Part shown: positions 46,946 through 58,414 of the stretch, in pieces | Layout: each line of letters opens with the position of its first letter | How positions within the stretch are numbered: the first letter of the stretch is position 1 | Source of the DNA: Alisma plantago-aquatica | Taxonomy: Eukaryota > Streptophyta > Magnoliopsida > Alismatales > Alismataceae | Length of the DNA: 64,000 nucleotides | Assembly (NCBI GenBank): GCA_963693085.1 | Contig: OY856409.1 | Coordinates: forward strand, 1,164,730,749 to 1,164,794,748 | Direction: 5' to 3' | Notes under the pieces: model-generated | Database searches by the model: none | What the model saw: only the letters and a program-made list of their open reading frames with translations | What the model was told of the DNA's origin: nothing | Position numbers and translations under genes: made by a program

Positions 46946-48120
46946 TCAATCCAGAGGTATGGAGTGAATATGCGCCTGGATGGAATACTCCCTTACAAAG
47001 TGACAGTCCACCTCAATATGCTTGGTGCGCTCATCAAATGTGTGATTGCTTGCAATGAAGATAGAGGCTTTGTTATCACAATACATAGGTACGGGCTCAG
47101 AATCACATATTCCAATTTTTTTTATCAATCCTTAAACCCACATCAACTCACTAGTAATGAGCCACGGCACAATACTCAGCTTTCAACACTAGATCTAGCC
47201 ACAACGGTTTGTTTCTTACTTCTCCAAGTGACAAGATTACCACCTACAAAGGTGCACTAACTTGAGGTAGATTTACAATCAGCCTTGTCAAAATAGTCAA
47301 AATCGAAATCCAGTAATCTTGTAGTACCCATTTTTCTTGTATAGAAGACCCTTTCCTGGAGAACTTTTTAAGTATTTGAGAATGTGGCAAACAACATCCC
47401 AATGACATTGTCAAGGTTTATCAAGATACCTACCGACAAGTCTAACAGCTGATGTAATATTTGCTTGTGTAATAGTCAAGTAAATGAGCTTATCTACAAG
47501 TCTTCTTTATTGCTTGATATCAGGATATGAAGGAGAATAATCATCATCCCAATTAGTGTCAAGATCCAAAGGTGTGATGACTAACTTGGTACCCAACATG
47601 ACAGTTTCCTATAGTTGATCAAGGATATACTTGCGCTCGATAGACATACTACAGACGAAGAATGTGATACCTCAATCCCTAGAAAATAGCATAATTTTTC
47701 TAAATCTTTAATAATAAAGTGTTTGCTTAAATATTCCTTGGTGGCTTGAATACCCTGATGGTCACTCCCAGAAAGGATGTATCATCCACATATAAAATCG
47801 GAATAACTACCCCAGCATTAGTTGTTTTTACAAACACAAAATGATCGAAATGTGAGCTTTTAAAGTCAAACTTAGTAAGGATCAGACTTAATGTTTTTAA
47901 ACCACACTCTAGGCTTTGTTTAGTCCATGAATGACTTTCCTTAGGCGACAAACTTTAGAACACTCCTCCTGAGTGGCAAATTTGGCATGTAGCTTAGTAT
48001 ACACCTCATGCAAATCGCCATACAAGAAAGCATTTTTGACATCTAATTGAAATAGAGGCCAACACTTATTGATAGCCACAGAGATAAGAACACGAACAAA
48101 GTTGAGACGAGCAATAGGGG
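46946..48120 (-). pseudogene. copia reverse transcriptase and RNase H relic
   Basis: RNase H C-terminal signature VPMYCDNKASIFIAS then HTFDERTKHIEVDCHFV at 46946-47128. The RT active-site region FVKTTNAGVVIPILYVDD, with the YVDD box intact, is near 47760-47820, preceded by a SWTKQSLECGLKTL-like segment. Each is in a short separate frame, so the product is not made. Confidence 0.85.
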
Positions 48121-48499
48121 AAAGGTCACAAAATAATCGATGCCATAAGCATGTATATAGCCCTTAGCAACAAGGCGAGCCTTAAGGCGTTCAATTGTGC
48201 CATCAGGTTGCTATTTAACTGTAAAGATCCATCTACAACCCACATGAGAAACATGAGCATGGGAATCTGCCGAATCCCATGTATGTTGTGTATAAAGAGC
48301 TTCCATTTCCACCTCCATGGCCCGACGCCAAGCAGGATGACTCAAGCCTTCAATCACAGTCTTAGGAACAAAGGCAGTGGAAAGAACAGCAGTAAAATTG
48401 GCAAAATATGAACCAAAATTAGTGTTAGAACAATATTTTCTTATAGGATGTAAAGTACAAGAGCATACGCCTTTGATAAGTCAATCGAAATATCTAAGT

Positions 48500-49970
48500 T
48501 AGAAGGTACTCGATTGGTGTCATGATCTACCGACAAAGATGAAGGATTGGTTGAGGGAAGGGCCATAGAGCGAGTTGTTGTCTTGTGGCGTCTTTGCTAA
48601 ACCTTGAGAGGACCAGTAGCAAGTTCTGGAGATTACGGCACAACAGGTGTCAACCAACAAATCCGTAGATAGAGTTGAACCCGTATCGGAAAAATATGGT
48701 GCATCTTCAAAGAACACTACATCCGCACTAACAAACCATTTCTTAGTTGTCGAGTCATAACATTTGTACCTTTTCTGAGTTTGGAGTGCACTATGAAGAT
48801 ACATTTTGTAGATCTCGGGTTAAGTTTGGTTAACCCGGTTGAAGATTGTGCACAAAACAAGTACTTCGGAAAACTCTAGGGAGCACAGAAAAAAGAGGAG
48901 CTTCAGGGTATAGAACACTAAATGGGATTTGGTTGCTCAAAACAAAGAAGGGCATGTGTTTATTAGAAAACATGCACTATAAACAATATTAGCCCAAAAT
49001 TTCTTAGGGATATGATAGTCAAACATGATTTTCCGAGCAGCTTCTAGAAGATGGTGGTTCTTTCATCGGCACAACCATTCCGTTGGGGAGTGTAGGAGCA
49101 TGAGGTTTGATAAATGGTGCCAAATTTTTTGCAAAAGTAGTAATAGAGTGTTGCATGAATTCAAGGGCATTGAATGTTCAAAAGATTTTGATGGGCTTTT
49201 TAAATTGAGTTTTAAGATCAGCAAAAAAAAGGCAGTAACTGTGTTGAGAATATGCGCCATGTCTCTTAAGTAAAAACAACAAAGTCGCCTGAGAGTAATC
49301 ATCAATAAAGGTCATAAAACAACGAAATCCATTCACAGTTGTTACTGAACATGGTTCCTATATATCAGCATGCACAATATCAAAACAAATGTTAAGGAAA
49401 GATCCATTTTTCTAGGAAAAACACTTTCTTGGTTGGCATGCTTCACATTTGAACAGTGTCTCAAATATAGATGGAAGTAAGTGCTTGAGTTTGGAGGGTG
49501 ACGGATGTCCCAGTCGATAGTGCCACTGAAACAGAAGAACATGGCAGTGCAGCAGGTTGTGGAGTATAAAGATAGTATAAGTTGTTTGGTCCCTCATGGC
49601 CCAAACCAATCCTCGTCCTCATGTAGAGATCCTGAAAGACAAATCCATCAGGGTCAAACGTAATCGAACATTGAAGTTGTTTGATAGTTTTAACAACTAA
49701 AAATAGATTCAGAGAAAAGCAGGAACATATGAAGTAGATCTAAGCAAAAAATCAGTTGATGTTCGAGTATGTCCAACCTCGTATTAGGGTTTGAGTGCCA
49801 TCTGCTACAGTGATAGGATGAATAGTAGATGTAGCAGTCATATCAAAATAGATTTTGGAATTGTCAAAAATATGAGAGCACCAGAGTGACCCATTTGTGT
49901 TTACCATAGGAAGTCGAGGAAGCTCAAAAAATAGAATCACCATCAGGGCGCGCAGCCGCAGTCCAAGCAA
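48500..49970 (-). pseudogene. copia protease and integrase relic
   Basis: In order on the minus strand: a protease-flanking stretch DMTATSTIHPITVADGTQT (49830); a GAG-pre-integrase segment WHYRLGHPSPSKLKHLLP with CEACQ (49530-49440); a core relic around 49320-49250 in mixed frames; and the integrase C-terminal block KRYKCYDSTTKKWFVSADVV then FFEDAPYFS (48690-48790). The catalytic residues are not all readable because of frameshifts. Confidence 0.82.
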
Positions 49971-50890
49971 GGAGTCTTTCTAGGAGCCTTTTTTTTTCAA
50001 GTGAATATAATCCGCAGAGGCAGTGGATGTTGCAGCAGGCTCTTTTTGTCCAGTCAGCAGAGGCCTGATTCGCCCATGTGTTGGGACATTCATGTTTAAC
50101 ACAGCAACAATCTTCAGTATGGTTATTTTGACCACAAAAGTTACAGTGTCGTGGATGCAAGAGATGGACTGTTGTTGGGTCCAATAGAGGGTTGTCTACG
50201 TCTAGGTCCAGATGGCCTAAAGCGAACATGGCTACAGCCAGAGTCACCAGAACGAACTGTGAGTGGTGACGCCTCGAGAGTACTAGTAGGTGAAGAAGAC
50301 ACTGATAGAAGGCATTGGACCCTTTTGAGAACGTCATGCAATTTGGGTAGAGGATCACTGGAAAAGAGTTGATCCACGACTCCTGCAAAGGAGGCAGGTA
50401 AACCAGCAAGAAATTGTACAAGTTGTAGTCCATGCCGTTGTCTTTGGATTTCAATAATGTCAGATGTCAGGGAATGGTAAACTTCAAACTCGTCCCAAAG
50501 ATCACAACATTGGTTATAATAATTTTTGACTAAGGTATCATGAGAGAAATCTTTTTAGCTAGATTTTTAAAGATTTAAATACTTTGTTAGGATTTTATTG
50601 ATGTGAATACACATGAGATAACTGATTCCACATGGCTTAGCAGTTTGAAGTCTAAGAAAAGATTTGACTTATTTTAGGTTCTACATTGTTTACCATCCAG
50701 GTCGTCACTCTCGAGTCATCCTTGACCCACAAGTCATAAGATTGCTTGGGTTTTTCATCCGCAGTCTGGACAGGAGTAGTTGGTGCATCATAACAAGGTT
50801 AAAGTATCGACCTTGGGCCTTGACGTACGACTCAAAAGACACGGACCACGTATGGTAGTTAGAACCATTTAAATCTACTATGGTCCACAA
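49971..50890 (-). pseudogene. copia gag relic
   Basis: The N-terminal part reads LNGSNYHTWSVSFESYVKAQ at 50705-50890, the usual start of copia gag. A zinc knuckle, CNFCGQNNHTEDC (CCHC spacing), lies at about 50100-50140. The middle is frameshifted between 50454 and 50705. Gag would form the particle around the element RNA. Confidence 0.82.
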
Positions 50891-51772
50891 AGTGTTCTTA
50901 AGTTATCTATAGAGGCCATGATGGAGCCAAGTTTGTGCTCCGACCACACAAGACACCAAAAATAAGATGTGTTAGAGCAACAAATCAAAGAACAAGGGCG
51001 AGACATCACCCCAAATAGCAGTAGCAGTGGAGACAAATCCAATACATGGGCAAAAAGAAGGATAAGAAACCAAAGTCACACCGTCAATTAGACAAACATG
51101 TGATGAAAGCAGAAGGGAGGGAACAAGTCTCCCAAATTCTTAAGATGAATTGGGGTTGTTTATACCAAGAACAGTCTGGAAGAGTGGATCAACAGTGGTT
51201 CATAGGGGAGAAGCAAATTTTGGAAGATGCAAGTGGGGGAGGGGTTTGTGGGTGGAGGTGAGTGGAGGGGCTTGGGGGTAGACGCATTGTTGGAAGCTCG
51301 GTGGGTGAAGGGCTGGAGATAGCAAGCTATGGGCGACGAGCGCTGGTGGATTAGACGGGTGATGAAAAGGAAGGTGTGCGGGGTGTGGATGGGAATGTGG
51401 TTGGCAGCGGCTGAAGGAGGATTGAGTGGCAGTGGATAGGTGGTTGGCGGTGGGTGGTGGTGAAGGAGGATTGGCGGTCAACAACAAATAGAGGGTAGGT
51501 ACCTGGCAGTGGGGTGTTGGCGAGGGCGGGTGGTCGTCGGCTTAGCGTGGTGGCTAGGCTGCGGGGAAGAACAAGGGTGGGGGCTCAGCGGGTGGTGGCA
51601 GGGAAAAATCGACGAGATGAAGGACGGGGCAAAGGAATATGAAAGGCATGGAAGGGAGGGTGGAGAGGTTGGAAGAGATGATGGCGGATAGGAGAAAGGA
51701 AGAAGGGAAAAAGGCGGCTAAGTACGAGAGGGGGAAGCATTAAGGTTAAGAGGACTTAAGGAGGATCAAACC
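50891..51772 (-). other. GC-rich untranslated leader of copia element 2
   Basis: Between the primer site and gag. On the minus strand it is C-rich with CCACC and CCTCC runs. Frames of 60-95 codons on both strands are low-complexity and not supported. Confidence 0.6.
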
Positions 51773-51784
51773 GCTCTGATACCA
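51773..51784 (-). promoter_or_regulatory. primer-binding site of copia element 2
   Basis: The minus strand reads TGGTATCAGAGC then GGTTTGATCC. It directly abuts the right LTR at 51785. Confidence 0.93.
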
Positions 51785-51952
51785 TGTGAAATAATCAAAT
51801 GATTTTATTATTGGGATGAATAAAACAATCATAGACTCTCTCCTAATATAGGATAGGAGAAGTCAGTCAACACAGAGTTTACCAATATGAGATAAAAGAC
51901 AAGACACTAAAAAGCACAATATAAATAACAGAGAACTAAATATATATTAACA
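51785..51952 (-). repeat. 5' LTR of copia element 2
   Basis: 168 bp, TGTGAAATAATC to TATTAACA on the plus strand. It is flanked outside by GGAAC. Confidence 0.9.
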
Positions 51953-51957
51953 GGAAC

Positions 51958-53399
51958 AAACAAAAAATGGGCAAGAATCAGGACAGGTTCACGATTTCAA
52001 CCAGTCAGTTGACTGGTTTGAAGTCAATCTGGGTTTTGGGAGTGAAACCGTCTCAGCACCAATTCCAGGTTCTGACAAGCATGTAACAAAAGTAATCAGA
52101 GGGAGGGAAGAGCGAAGTCATCCAGAAGCATCCACCCAGGATACATGAGCTTTTGCTTCCCCTGTTCGAGTCATATTCTCATAATTCATCACTTCCTGGA
52201 GCACCAGTGTATCGCAGTCCCTACACCAAGGACGTCTTGCTTTCATATATCTTACCAGACACAGCATATCCTTTACATCCCATAAGAAAATGTCACCATT
52301 ACGATACAACAAAAACATACACACTGATCACACACACAATCGCCACTTACATACTACGACCCTCACAAGCAGCAGCATTTATGCATCTAGATATAAATAA
52401 AACAGTAGAAGGGGACGACAAGTGCTCGATCGTCGCTTGATGAATAATATTATAAGATTAAATGAGGAGATTCTGAAATTTATCAATATATAACACTATT
52501 CTTTGTAATATACTACGGAGATTGTGAGCGCCATTGATTGGAGCTGGGTGGTGACGGGGGGGGGGGGGGGGGGCGAACGAGAAAGCCCTGAAATGTAAGC
52601 ACCGAACCGGAGGAAGATGCGATGGAGACGGAGGAGGGTGGGGAAGGAGGAGAAGTCACGGGACAGGAGGAGAGATACCTGTTCAGGCTTTGCTTCTGCC
52701 CTAAACTGGAAGAGGCGCCCTATCATCCACCGGAAATCCCGCGCAACGCCGGAGACTGGATCAGCAGCGCCGAGAGCACAAACCTACCGAGCCGCTAGTA
52801 GGAGAGACAGAGGGGGGAGGTGGGAGAGGCGGAGGGAGGTAGGAGAGGCGATGACGGGAGGAGACGATGGTAGCAGAGAAGAGAGGTATCTGGAGAATCG
52901 TGTAGGCATGGGTATCGGGTCTAAACCCAAAGTCCTTTTTGGTTCGGGACCTGTAGGCTGCGTTTGGCACGGGACGGATAACCGGTTTGGCTTTGTCTTT
53001 ATGTGCCATCCCCGCCAAATAAGTATCGGTTTGAGGTTGATTTTTGTTTGGTTCGCAATCATGAAAAAGCCCCGTTTTGAGATAACGGAATCTCCTAACC
53101 CGGGTTCTCCCAATCCAACGAGGGACGGGATTCCGGTTCATAACCCGGTTTTCGCGATCTCAGTTCATTTTCGTCTCGCCCTTTCTGCGATGGTGTCATC
53201 GCCCCCCGACGCCTCTATGCCCCTTCGTCTTTCCCCTCTCCCTCTTCTGCTCTCTCTTCTCCTACCTCTCCCGAGAAGTCGACGCCCTCCCAGCAGTTCT
53301 GACGCCCTCTCCCACCTCTCCCAAGACATGCAGCAGCCCATCGTTTCGTATGGCAGGACAGTGCCGTATGGATAAGCCTGGACAGTGGCGTAGGCGCAA
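51958..53399. other. GC-rich region, no gene assigned
   Basis: 52118-52250 on the minus strand holds a short open stretch ending WCRDCDTLVLQEVMNY and SWVDASG plus stop, which could be an exon but belongs to no family I recognise. A run of 18 G lies at 52556-52573. 52617-53375 is open in several frames on both strands because of GC-rich, Arg/Pro low complexity. A segment at 52950-53160 rich in CGGGACGG and AACCGGTTT may be a small transposon. Confidence 0.4.
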
Positions 53400-53702
53400 C
53401 AGCCTGTCAATCAAGCCGATAGAGGGGTACGGTGGGTCGTCTGCAATCGCCGACCTACACCGCCAGTCTAGACGCCGAGAATCAAGCATCATCTGGAGTT
53501 GTCATCTCTCATCAAAGCCCCCTTTTTCAGTGTGTGCAAACCCAATAAACCCTAGCAAGGGCAAGCGGTGTCGCTGCTGCTATATAGTGCTGTGATTTAT
53601 ATCTAAACTCCTCCATGTTCACATTCGTATCCTCCACAAAATCTTATCTGAAGTCGCCGCTGCCGAGCCCCTGTACTCAGAAGTCGCCCAGCTGCTTGAG
53701 AG
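53400..53702 (+). other. possible untranslated first exon of the SANT-like gene
   Basis: A CT-rich, GC-elevated stretch ends in a donor-like GAGAG then GTATGTCT at 53703. A matching acceptor ATATCGCAG lies at 56059-56067, 13 bp before the start codon. A TATATAG box lies inside at about 53580. Inference only; no transcript evidence. Confidence 0.35.
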
Positions 53703-53752
53703 GTATGTCTTCGCCGACCCTCTTCTTTGTTTCAGTAGGCTAGCGGCTTATG

Positions 53753-53912
53753 TGTACCATCCCTCTACATTTGTTGTATGTACCGTCCCTGAGTCGTGCT
53801 CCTATCTTCAACCTTGATTTGTGCTGGCTGACCATGTATTTCTCCTGATCAATACGAACACAACCTTGATTTCTGCTGGTTGACCATGTATTTCTCCTTA
53901 TCAATACGAACA
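53753..53912. repeat. 52-bp direct duplication, with a third diverged copy
   Basis: AACCTTGATTTGTGCTGGC and onwards to ATACGAACAC occurs twice in tandem. A diverged copy, including TGTATGTACCGTCCCTGA, is found at 55680-55790 on the other side of the larger tandem array. Confidence 0.85.
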
Positions 53913-53987
53913 CGTTTTTTGTGTAATGAACCAGATAAGAGAAAAAAAGTATCTCGTCTTTTGGGATATTCCAAGAAAAAATGGATG

Positions 53988-55475
53988 CATTGAACTGAAA
54001 TAAGTCGACCATATTGTTATATATTTATATTGACAATTTATTTAATGAGTTCTCCCTGCTAGTAACCTCATTTACAAGGACAGGTTTATATTTTAGGCAT
54101 GATTGTCTTAGCATATTGTTTGGTCATGGAAGGAACCCGAGAAGTAGATTTATGTTATATCTGTCAGTGTGTTTTCAGTTGTGTTTTCATGTTAATATGT
54201 TTGATAGTTCATTAGTTTTTCAGGTACAAATATCTTATATAATATATTTGTTTAAGTTGGAAAAAGTATGTGTTACAAGCCCTACATTGAGGTCTGAATC
54301 AATAATGAAGTTTTTTTTTGTATAAGCCCTAATTTTGTGCTATCCGTTTAAAATGGTCACTATTATGTGCTCATTGTATAAGCCCTAATTTGATTCGTCA
54401 CTATTTCTTCCATTTAAAATAATATGATGTTGAAACATATATCTGAATGTCGACTATAGATCACATGAATTATGGTGTTGTTTGTTAATCATGTTATAAA
54501 CATCAATACACCAGCAATGTAGAGCACAACATTCTGCATTGAAATGAAATAGGTCGACCATATGGGATAGGAACAAAATAATTGTTATATATTTATATTG
54601 ACAATTTAATTAATGAGTTCTCCCTGCTAGTAACCTCATTTACAAGGACAGGTTTATATTTTAGGCATGATTGTGTTAGCATATTGTTTGGTCATGGAAG
54701 GAACCCGAGAAGTAGATTTATGTTATATCTGTCAGTGTGTTTTCAGTTGTGTTTTCATGTTAATATGTATAATGTATTATGTTTGATAGTTCATTAGTTG
54801 TTCAGGTACAAATATCTTATATAATATATTTGTTTAAGTTGGAACAAGTATGTGTTACAAGCCCTACATTGAGGTATGAATCAATAATGAAGGTTTTTTT
54901 ATATAAGCCCTAATTTTGTGCTATCCATTTAAAATGGTCACTATTATATGCTCATTGTATAAGCCCTAATTTGATTGGTCACTATTTCTTCCATTAAAAA
55001 TAATATGATGTTGAAACATATATCTGAATGTCGACTATAGATCACCTGAATTATGGTGTTGTTTGTTAATCATGTTATAAACATCAATACACCAGCAATG
55101 TAGAGCACAACATTCTGCATTGAAATGAAATAGGTCGACCATATGGGATAGGAACAAAATAATTGTTATATATTTATATTGACAATTTAATTAATGAGTT
55201 CTCCCTGCTAGTAACCTCATTTACAAAGACAGGTTTATATTTTAGGCATGATTGTCTTATCATATTGTTTGGTCATGGAAGGAACCCGAGAAGTAGATTT
55301 ATGTTATATCTGTCAGTGTGTTTTCAGTTGTGTTTTCATGTTAATATGTATAATGTATTATGTTTGATAGGTCATTAGTTGTTCAGGTACAAAAATCTAA
55401 TGTAATATATTTGTTTAAGTTGGAACAAGTATGTGCTATAAACCCTACATTGAGGTCTAAATCATTCATGTAGGG
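53988..55475. repeat. tandem array of 568-581-bp units, about 2.6 copies
   Basis: Marker ATTGTTATATATTTATATTG occurs at 54015, 54580 and 55161. Units contain TTCTCCCTGCTAGTAACC, AGGAACCCGAGAAGTAGA and AGGTCGACCATATGG. Units 2 and 3 are closest to each other; unit 1 lacks GGGATAGGAAC. The array lies between the possible first exon and the SANT-like coding exon. Confidence 0.93.
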
Positions 55476-56080
55476 TTTTTTTATGTCAGCTTTTCAAAAC
55501 TAGAACGGGGACACCCTAATTTGATCATTCATGTTAGCTTGAATGAATGATTTTAATGTTAGTCTGGACGAATGATTTTAATTTTCATGTACGACCAAAA
55601 TGTACACCCATTAGTATTCTGTTGATTATATTGCAAGTAATCCAACTATTTCGGCTAATCTGTATTCCCTCTGAATTTCTTGTATGTACCGTCCCTGACC
55701 CTGTCGCTGGCCGTGCAACTCTATTCAACCTTCAATTTGGCTTCCCAGGTATATCTCATGAGCAATACGAACACGTTTAATGTGAATGTCATGCTGAATG
55801 CTTGCTATTTATGTAGTTTTCCTGTAATGAACATATTGGATGATGTGTTTGCTAAAACCGTTTCAAATTTAACAACAATTTCAAATTTTTTGTACAAATT
55901 TTGGATCTTATGTCTGGTTGTGGCATTGATGAGACAATATGACATGGGTTATTGCTTTAAACAAGTTATTGCTTTCAATACAAGCTATTGCTTTCAACTG
56001 TGTAGTCTCATAGTAGGTTCGTATAACGGTTTCGTTTAAACAACCATACTAAAGTGATATATCGCAGTGTCATTGGTAAT

Positions 56081-56766
56081 ATGGCTACACCCGACCCGAG
56101 GTTCCGTATTGTATGGTCGAAAGAGTTGGATGAGGCTCTGGTTGCAGCATTGAGGAGACAATATGACATGGGTAGGTGCGTCGATGGAATATTTACTAGG
56201 GACGCGTGGAGGGACACGCTGCGTGATTGGCATATCAGGATGGGTAGGAACGAGGGTACATTGGATCAGTTAAAAGCTCAGTGGAAGAACCTCAGGAGAG
56301 ACTATGCAAAGATAAAACTGGTGACCAACAAAAGTGGTGTTAGATGGGATGACAACAGGCACAAGCCAATATTGCCTGACACCCTGGAGTGGAGGGAGGC
56401 ACTTGCGGTATGTCTAATAATATACACTCCCCTGACTATTATATATTAAATTAAACTTGTTAATATTGACCTAATTAGTAGTTGTCCCCTATTTTAGGCA
56501 AACAGGGAACTAGCGAGATTGATCAACAAACCATTCTACCACTACCACGACGTCGAGCTGATGGGGGGAGGAACATAGCTAGGGGCCATCATGCAATGTC
56601 CTCAACCGATAGACAGCCTCCTTCTGATGTTGCATCTAAAGATGATGTTGTTGTTGACCTAGATGCATCTGATTCATTTGTCAGCCCAGAACCGACCGGT
56701 CCAACCGGTTTCACTGAAGACATGGTTAATTCTGGGACGCAAAGTGAGGACACCAACGGTGGATAA
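56081..56766 (+). CDS. Myb/SANT-like DNA-binding protein gene, two coding exons
   Basis: Exon 1 (56081-56407) starts MATPDPRFRIVWSKELDEAL and encodes a Myb/SANT-like domain of the Myb_DNA-bind_3 type. Conserved aromatic positions are W in VWSKE, F in IFTRDAW and W in AQWKNLRRDYAKIK, followed by SGVRWDD. The donor is GCG then GTATGT. Two acceptors are possible. After TTTTAG (exon from 56498) the frame reads ANRELARLINKPFYHYHDVE, which fits the family, but stops at 56578. After AAACAG (exon from 56506) the frame stays open to 56766. Such proteins are nuclear, often derived from PIF/Harbinger second proteins, and multicopy in plants. An LTR begins 12 bp after the last stop, so the gene may be truncated. 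Confidence 0.68.
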
Positions 56767-56777
56767 CACAACCAAGG

Positions 56778-58396
56778 TGTTTGACGTGTATTTTACTACG
56801 CGCTAAAAACGCAAGTATACGCGTCGAGTAGTACAGGCCTTGTGAGGCCCGAGTCGAACACAGGGATACTCAGAATTGTCGGAGACTCCTACTAACTATT
56901 TGCGATCAGCTAAGCCGAATAACAAATTGGGGTTTGTTGTCAAAATTAAAAGAAAATAAAAATAAAACAAAGCAAACAATCGATTAAAGGTTAATTTAAT
57001 CAATTCAAAAAGGAATCTTTAGGATTGCGGTTTCACCGCGGGTTTTCATTGTATTAGATTTTATATAATGCCTCAATCTTCTCTCTCTATCCGAGTAGTT
57101 GCCTGAAAACAGAATTGCCCACTGTCGTGGTACAATTCACTACTTAGGTTTAGGTCGGTTCCACCGTCGTAGTAACCTATCCCCTAAACTAAGTGCATTA
57201 CGAACGATCTCTCAGTATCCACCATTAATTTTACATCACCTTGTTCAAGGGATTTATCGATTAATGTAGGTTTCGTCTCTTTTCAGCCGTTAATCCTTCT
57301 GTCGAAGTGATTGAGGGCGTTAGGTTATTATTATGGTGATCAAGCATAACAATATATGGAGAAAACGAAGTTATACCACAGATTTAAGAGAGAAAATATG
57401 AATTACTATTATAAACTTGTCATACAATGAATTCCCGGGCTACTCCCGGTCCTAAAGATGGAGGGGATTAGCCCCGCATGTTCATCTCACACAAGTACAT
57501 GGTAAAAATAGGGGAAATCATATGAAAAACGTGAATTGAAAGGGAAAACCCCTGAACGGAGAAGAACCGATCGATCCTTTGCGTAGAACACGTGCTTTCC
57601 CGCCTCTCGGTGGTGAAATCCGTCTTCGACAGCGTCCGGATCGACTGGTATGAACTTCTGGCCTCCGTTCTCCTTTTTCTCGCTCCTCGGCACTTGTGCA
57701 ATGGCTAATCTGATCTCCTCGTTTTCTGGGCGGCCGTCATTAGGTATAAGTCCCTAATTAGGTCGCTCATTAACTCCAGCCGTCCGATTGAGATCATTAG
57801 AAAGCAAACTCATATCATACAGTGTCGATACCATCGACGCGAGTCGATGGTATCGACCCGCTACAGTAGCGGCTGGCTGCAAAACCCTTCCTTTGTCGCG
57901 CCCGACATCATCTCGATACCATCGACTCGGGTCGATGGTATCGACTTCCTTTTGGCGTCGGTTTTGTCATTTTGCGACGATGTAGCCTCCGTGTGTCGAT
58001 GGTATCGACTGGGTGTCGATACTATCGACTGCTTCTTCGCCAGCAACCTGAAGGTATCTCGATATCATCGACATCAAGTCGATGGTATCGACTTTTTGCT
58101 ACTCCTTTCGGCTGGCAACCTGTGGCCTTGTCGATGGTATCGACTTCCGTTGATGGTATCGACAGAAGCAAATACTTGTTTTTCCTGAAATTCAAAGACA
58201 GGATCAAATAAATCCACACAAATAATAATAATGTGATAATTAATGCTCAAAATGATAAAACTAAGGGGATTTGACATAAAATGATGGCAAAGACCAAAAT
58301 GGGTGAATTATGCGATATTAACCATAGAAATGACTAATTAAAGCATAAAACACACATAAAACAGGTCTATAAATGCGACTCAAAATCATCGCATCA
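56778..58396 (-). repeat. 3' LTR of the Athila-type element
   Basis: 1619 bp, TGTTTGACGTG to GCATCA on the plus strand. The purine tract AAGCTTAGGGGAGTT on the minus strand precedes the LTR start TGATGCGATG. It holds the first GTCGAT-N3-ATCGAC array (57824-58163). Confidence 0.88.
57824..58163. repeat. array A of GTCGAT-N3-ATCGAC 15-mers in the LTR
   Basis: Ten occurrences, in five pairs starting at 57824, 57913, 57995, 58058 and 58130. Within a pair the two 15-mers are 4-5 bp apart. In most pairs one is GTCGATACCATCGAC or a close variant and the other is its reverse complement GTCGATGGTATCGAC, so each pair can fold into a 15-bp stem. The last pair is two same-sense copies. Confidence 0.95.
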
Positions 58397-58412
58397 AACT
58401 CCCCTAAGCTTG
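58397..58412 (-). promoter_or_regulatory. polypurine tract of the Athila-type element
   Basis: The minus strand reads CAAGCTTAGGGGAGTT immediately before the LTR start TGATGC. Confidence 0.85.
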
Positions 58413-58414
58413 AA

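Larger units (their letters stand above)
46670..51952 (-). mobile_element. Ty1/copia element with short LTRs, complete ends, dead
   Basis: LTRs at 46670-46840 and 51785-51952 share sequence. The initiator-tRNA primer site (minus strand TGGTATCAGAGC) is at 51773-51784. The purine tract (ATCTTGAGGAG) abuts the left LTR at 46841. Flanks GGAAT (46665-46669) and GGAAC (51953-51957) look like a target duplication with one change. The minus strand holds gag, protease, integrase, RT and RNase H relics in copia order, with many frameshifts. Confidence 0.92.

Noticed and set aside
52118..52324. Short minus-strand frame ending in SWVDASG
   Set aside because: It could be a terminal exon, but no family was recognised and no confident splice site was found. 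Mentioned only within the region entry.
52617..53375. 252-codon plus-strand frame
   Set aside because: GC-rich Arg/Pro/Leu low complexity, open on both strands at once, with no domain that I recognise.
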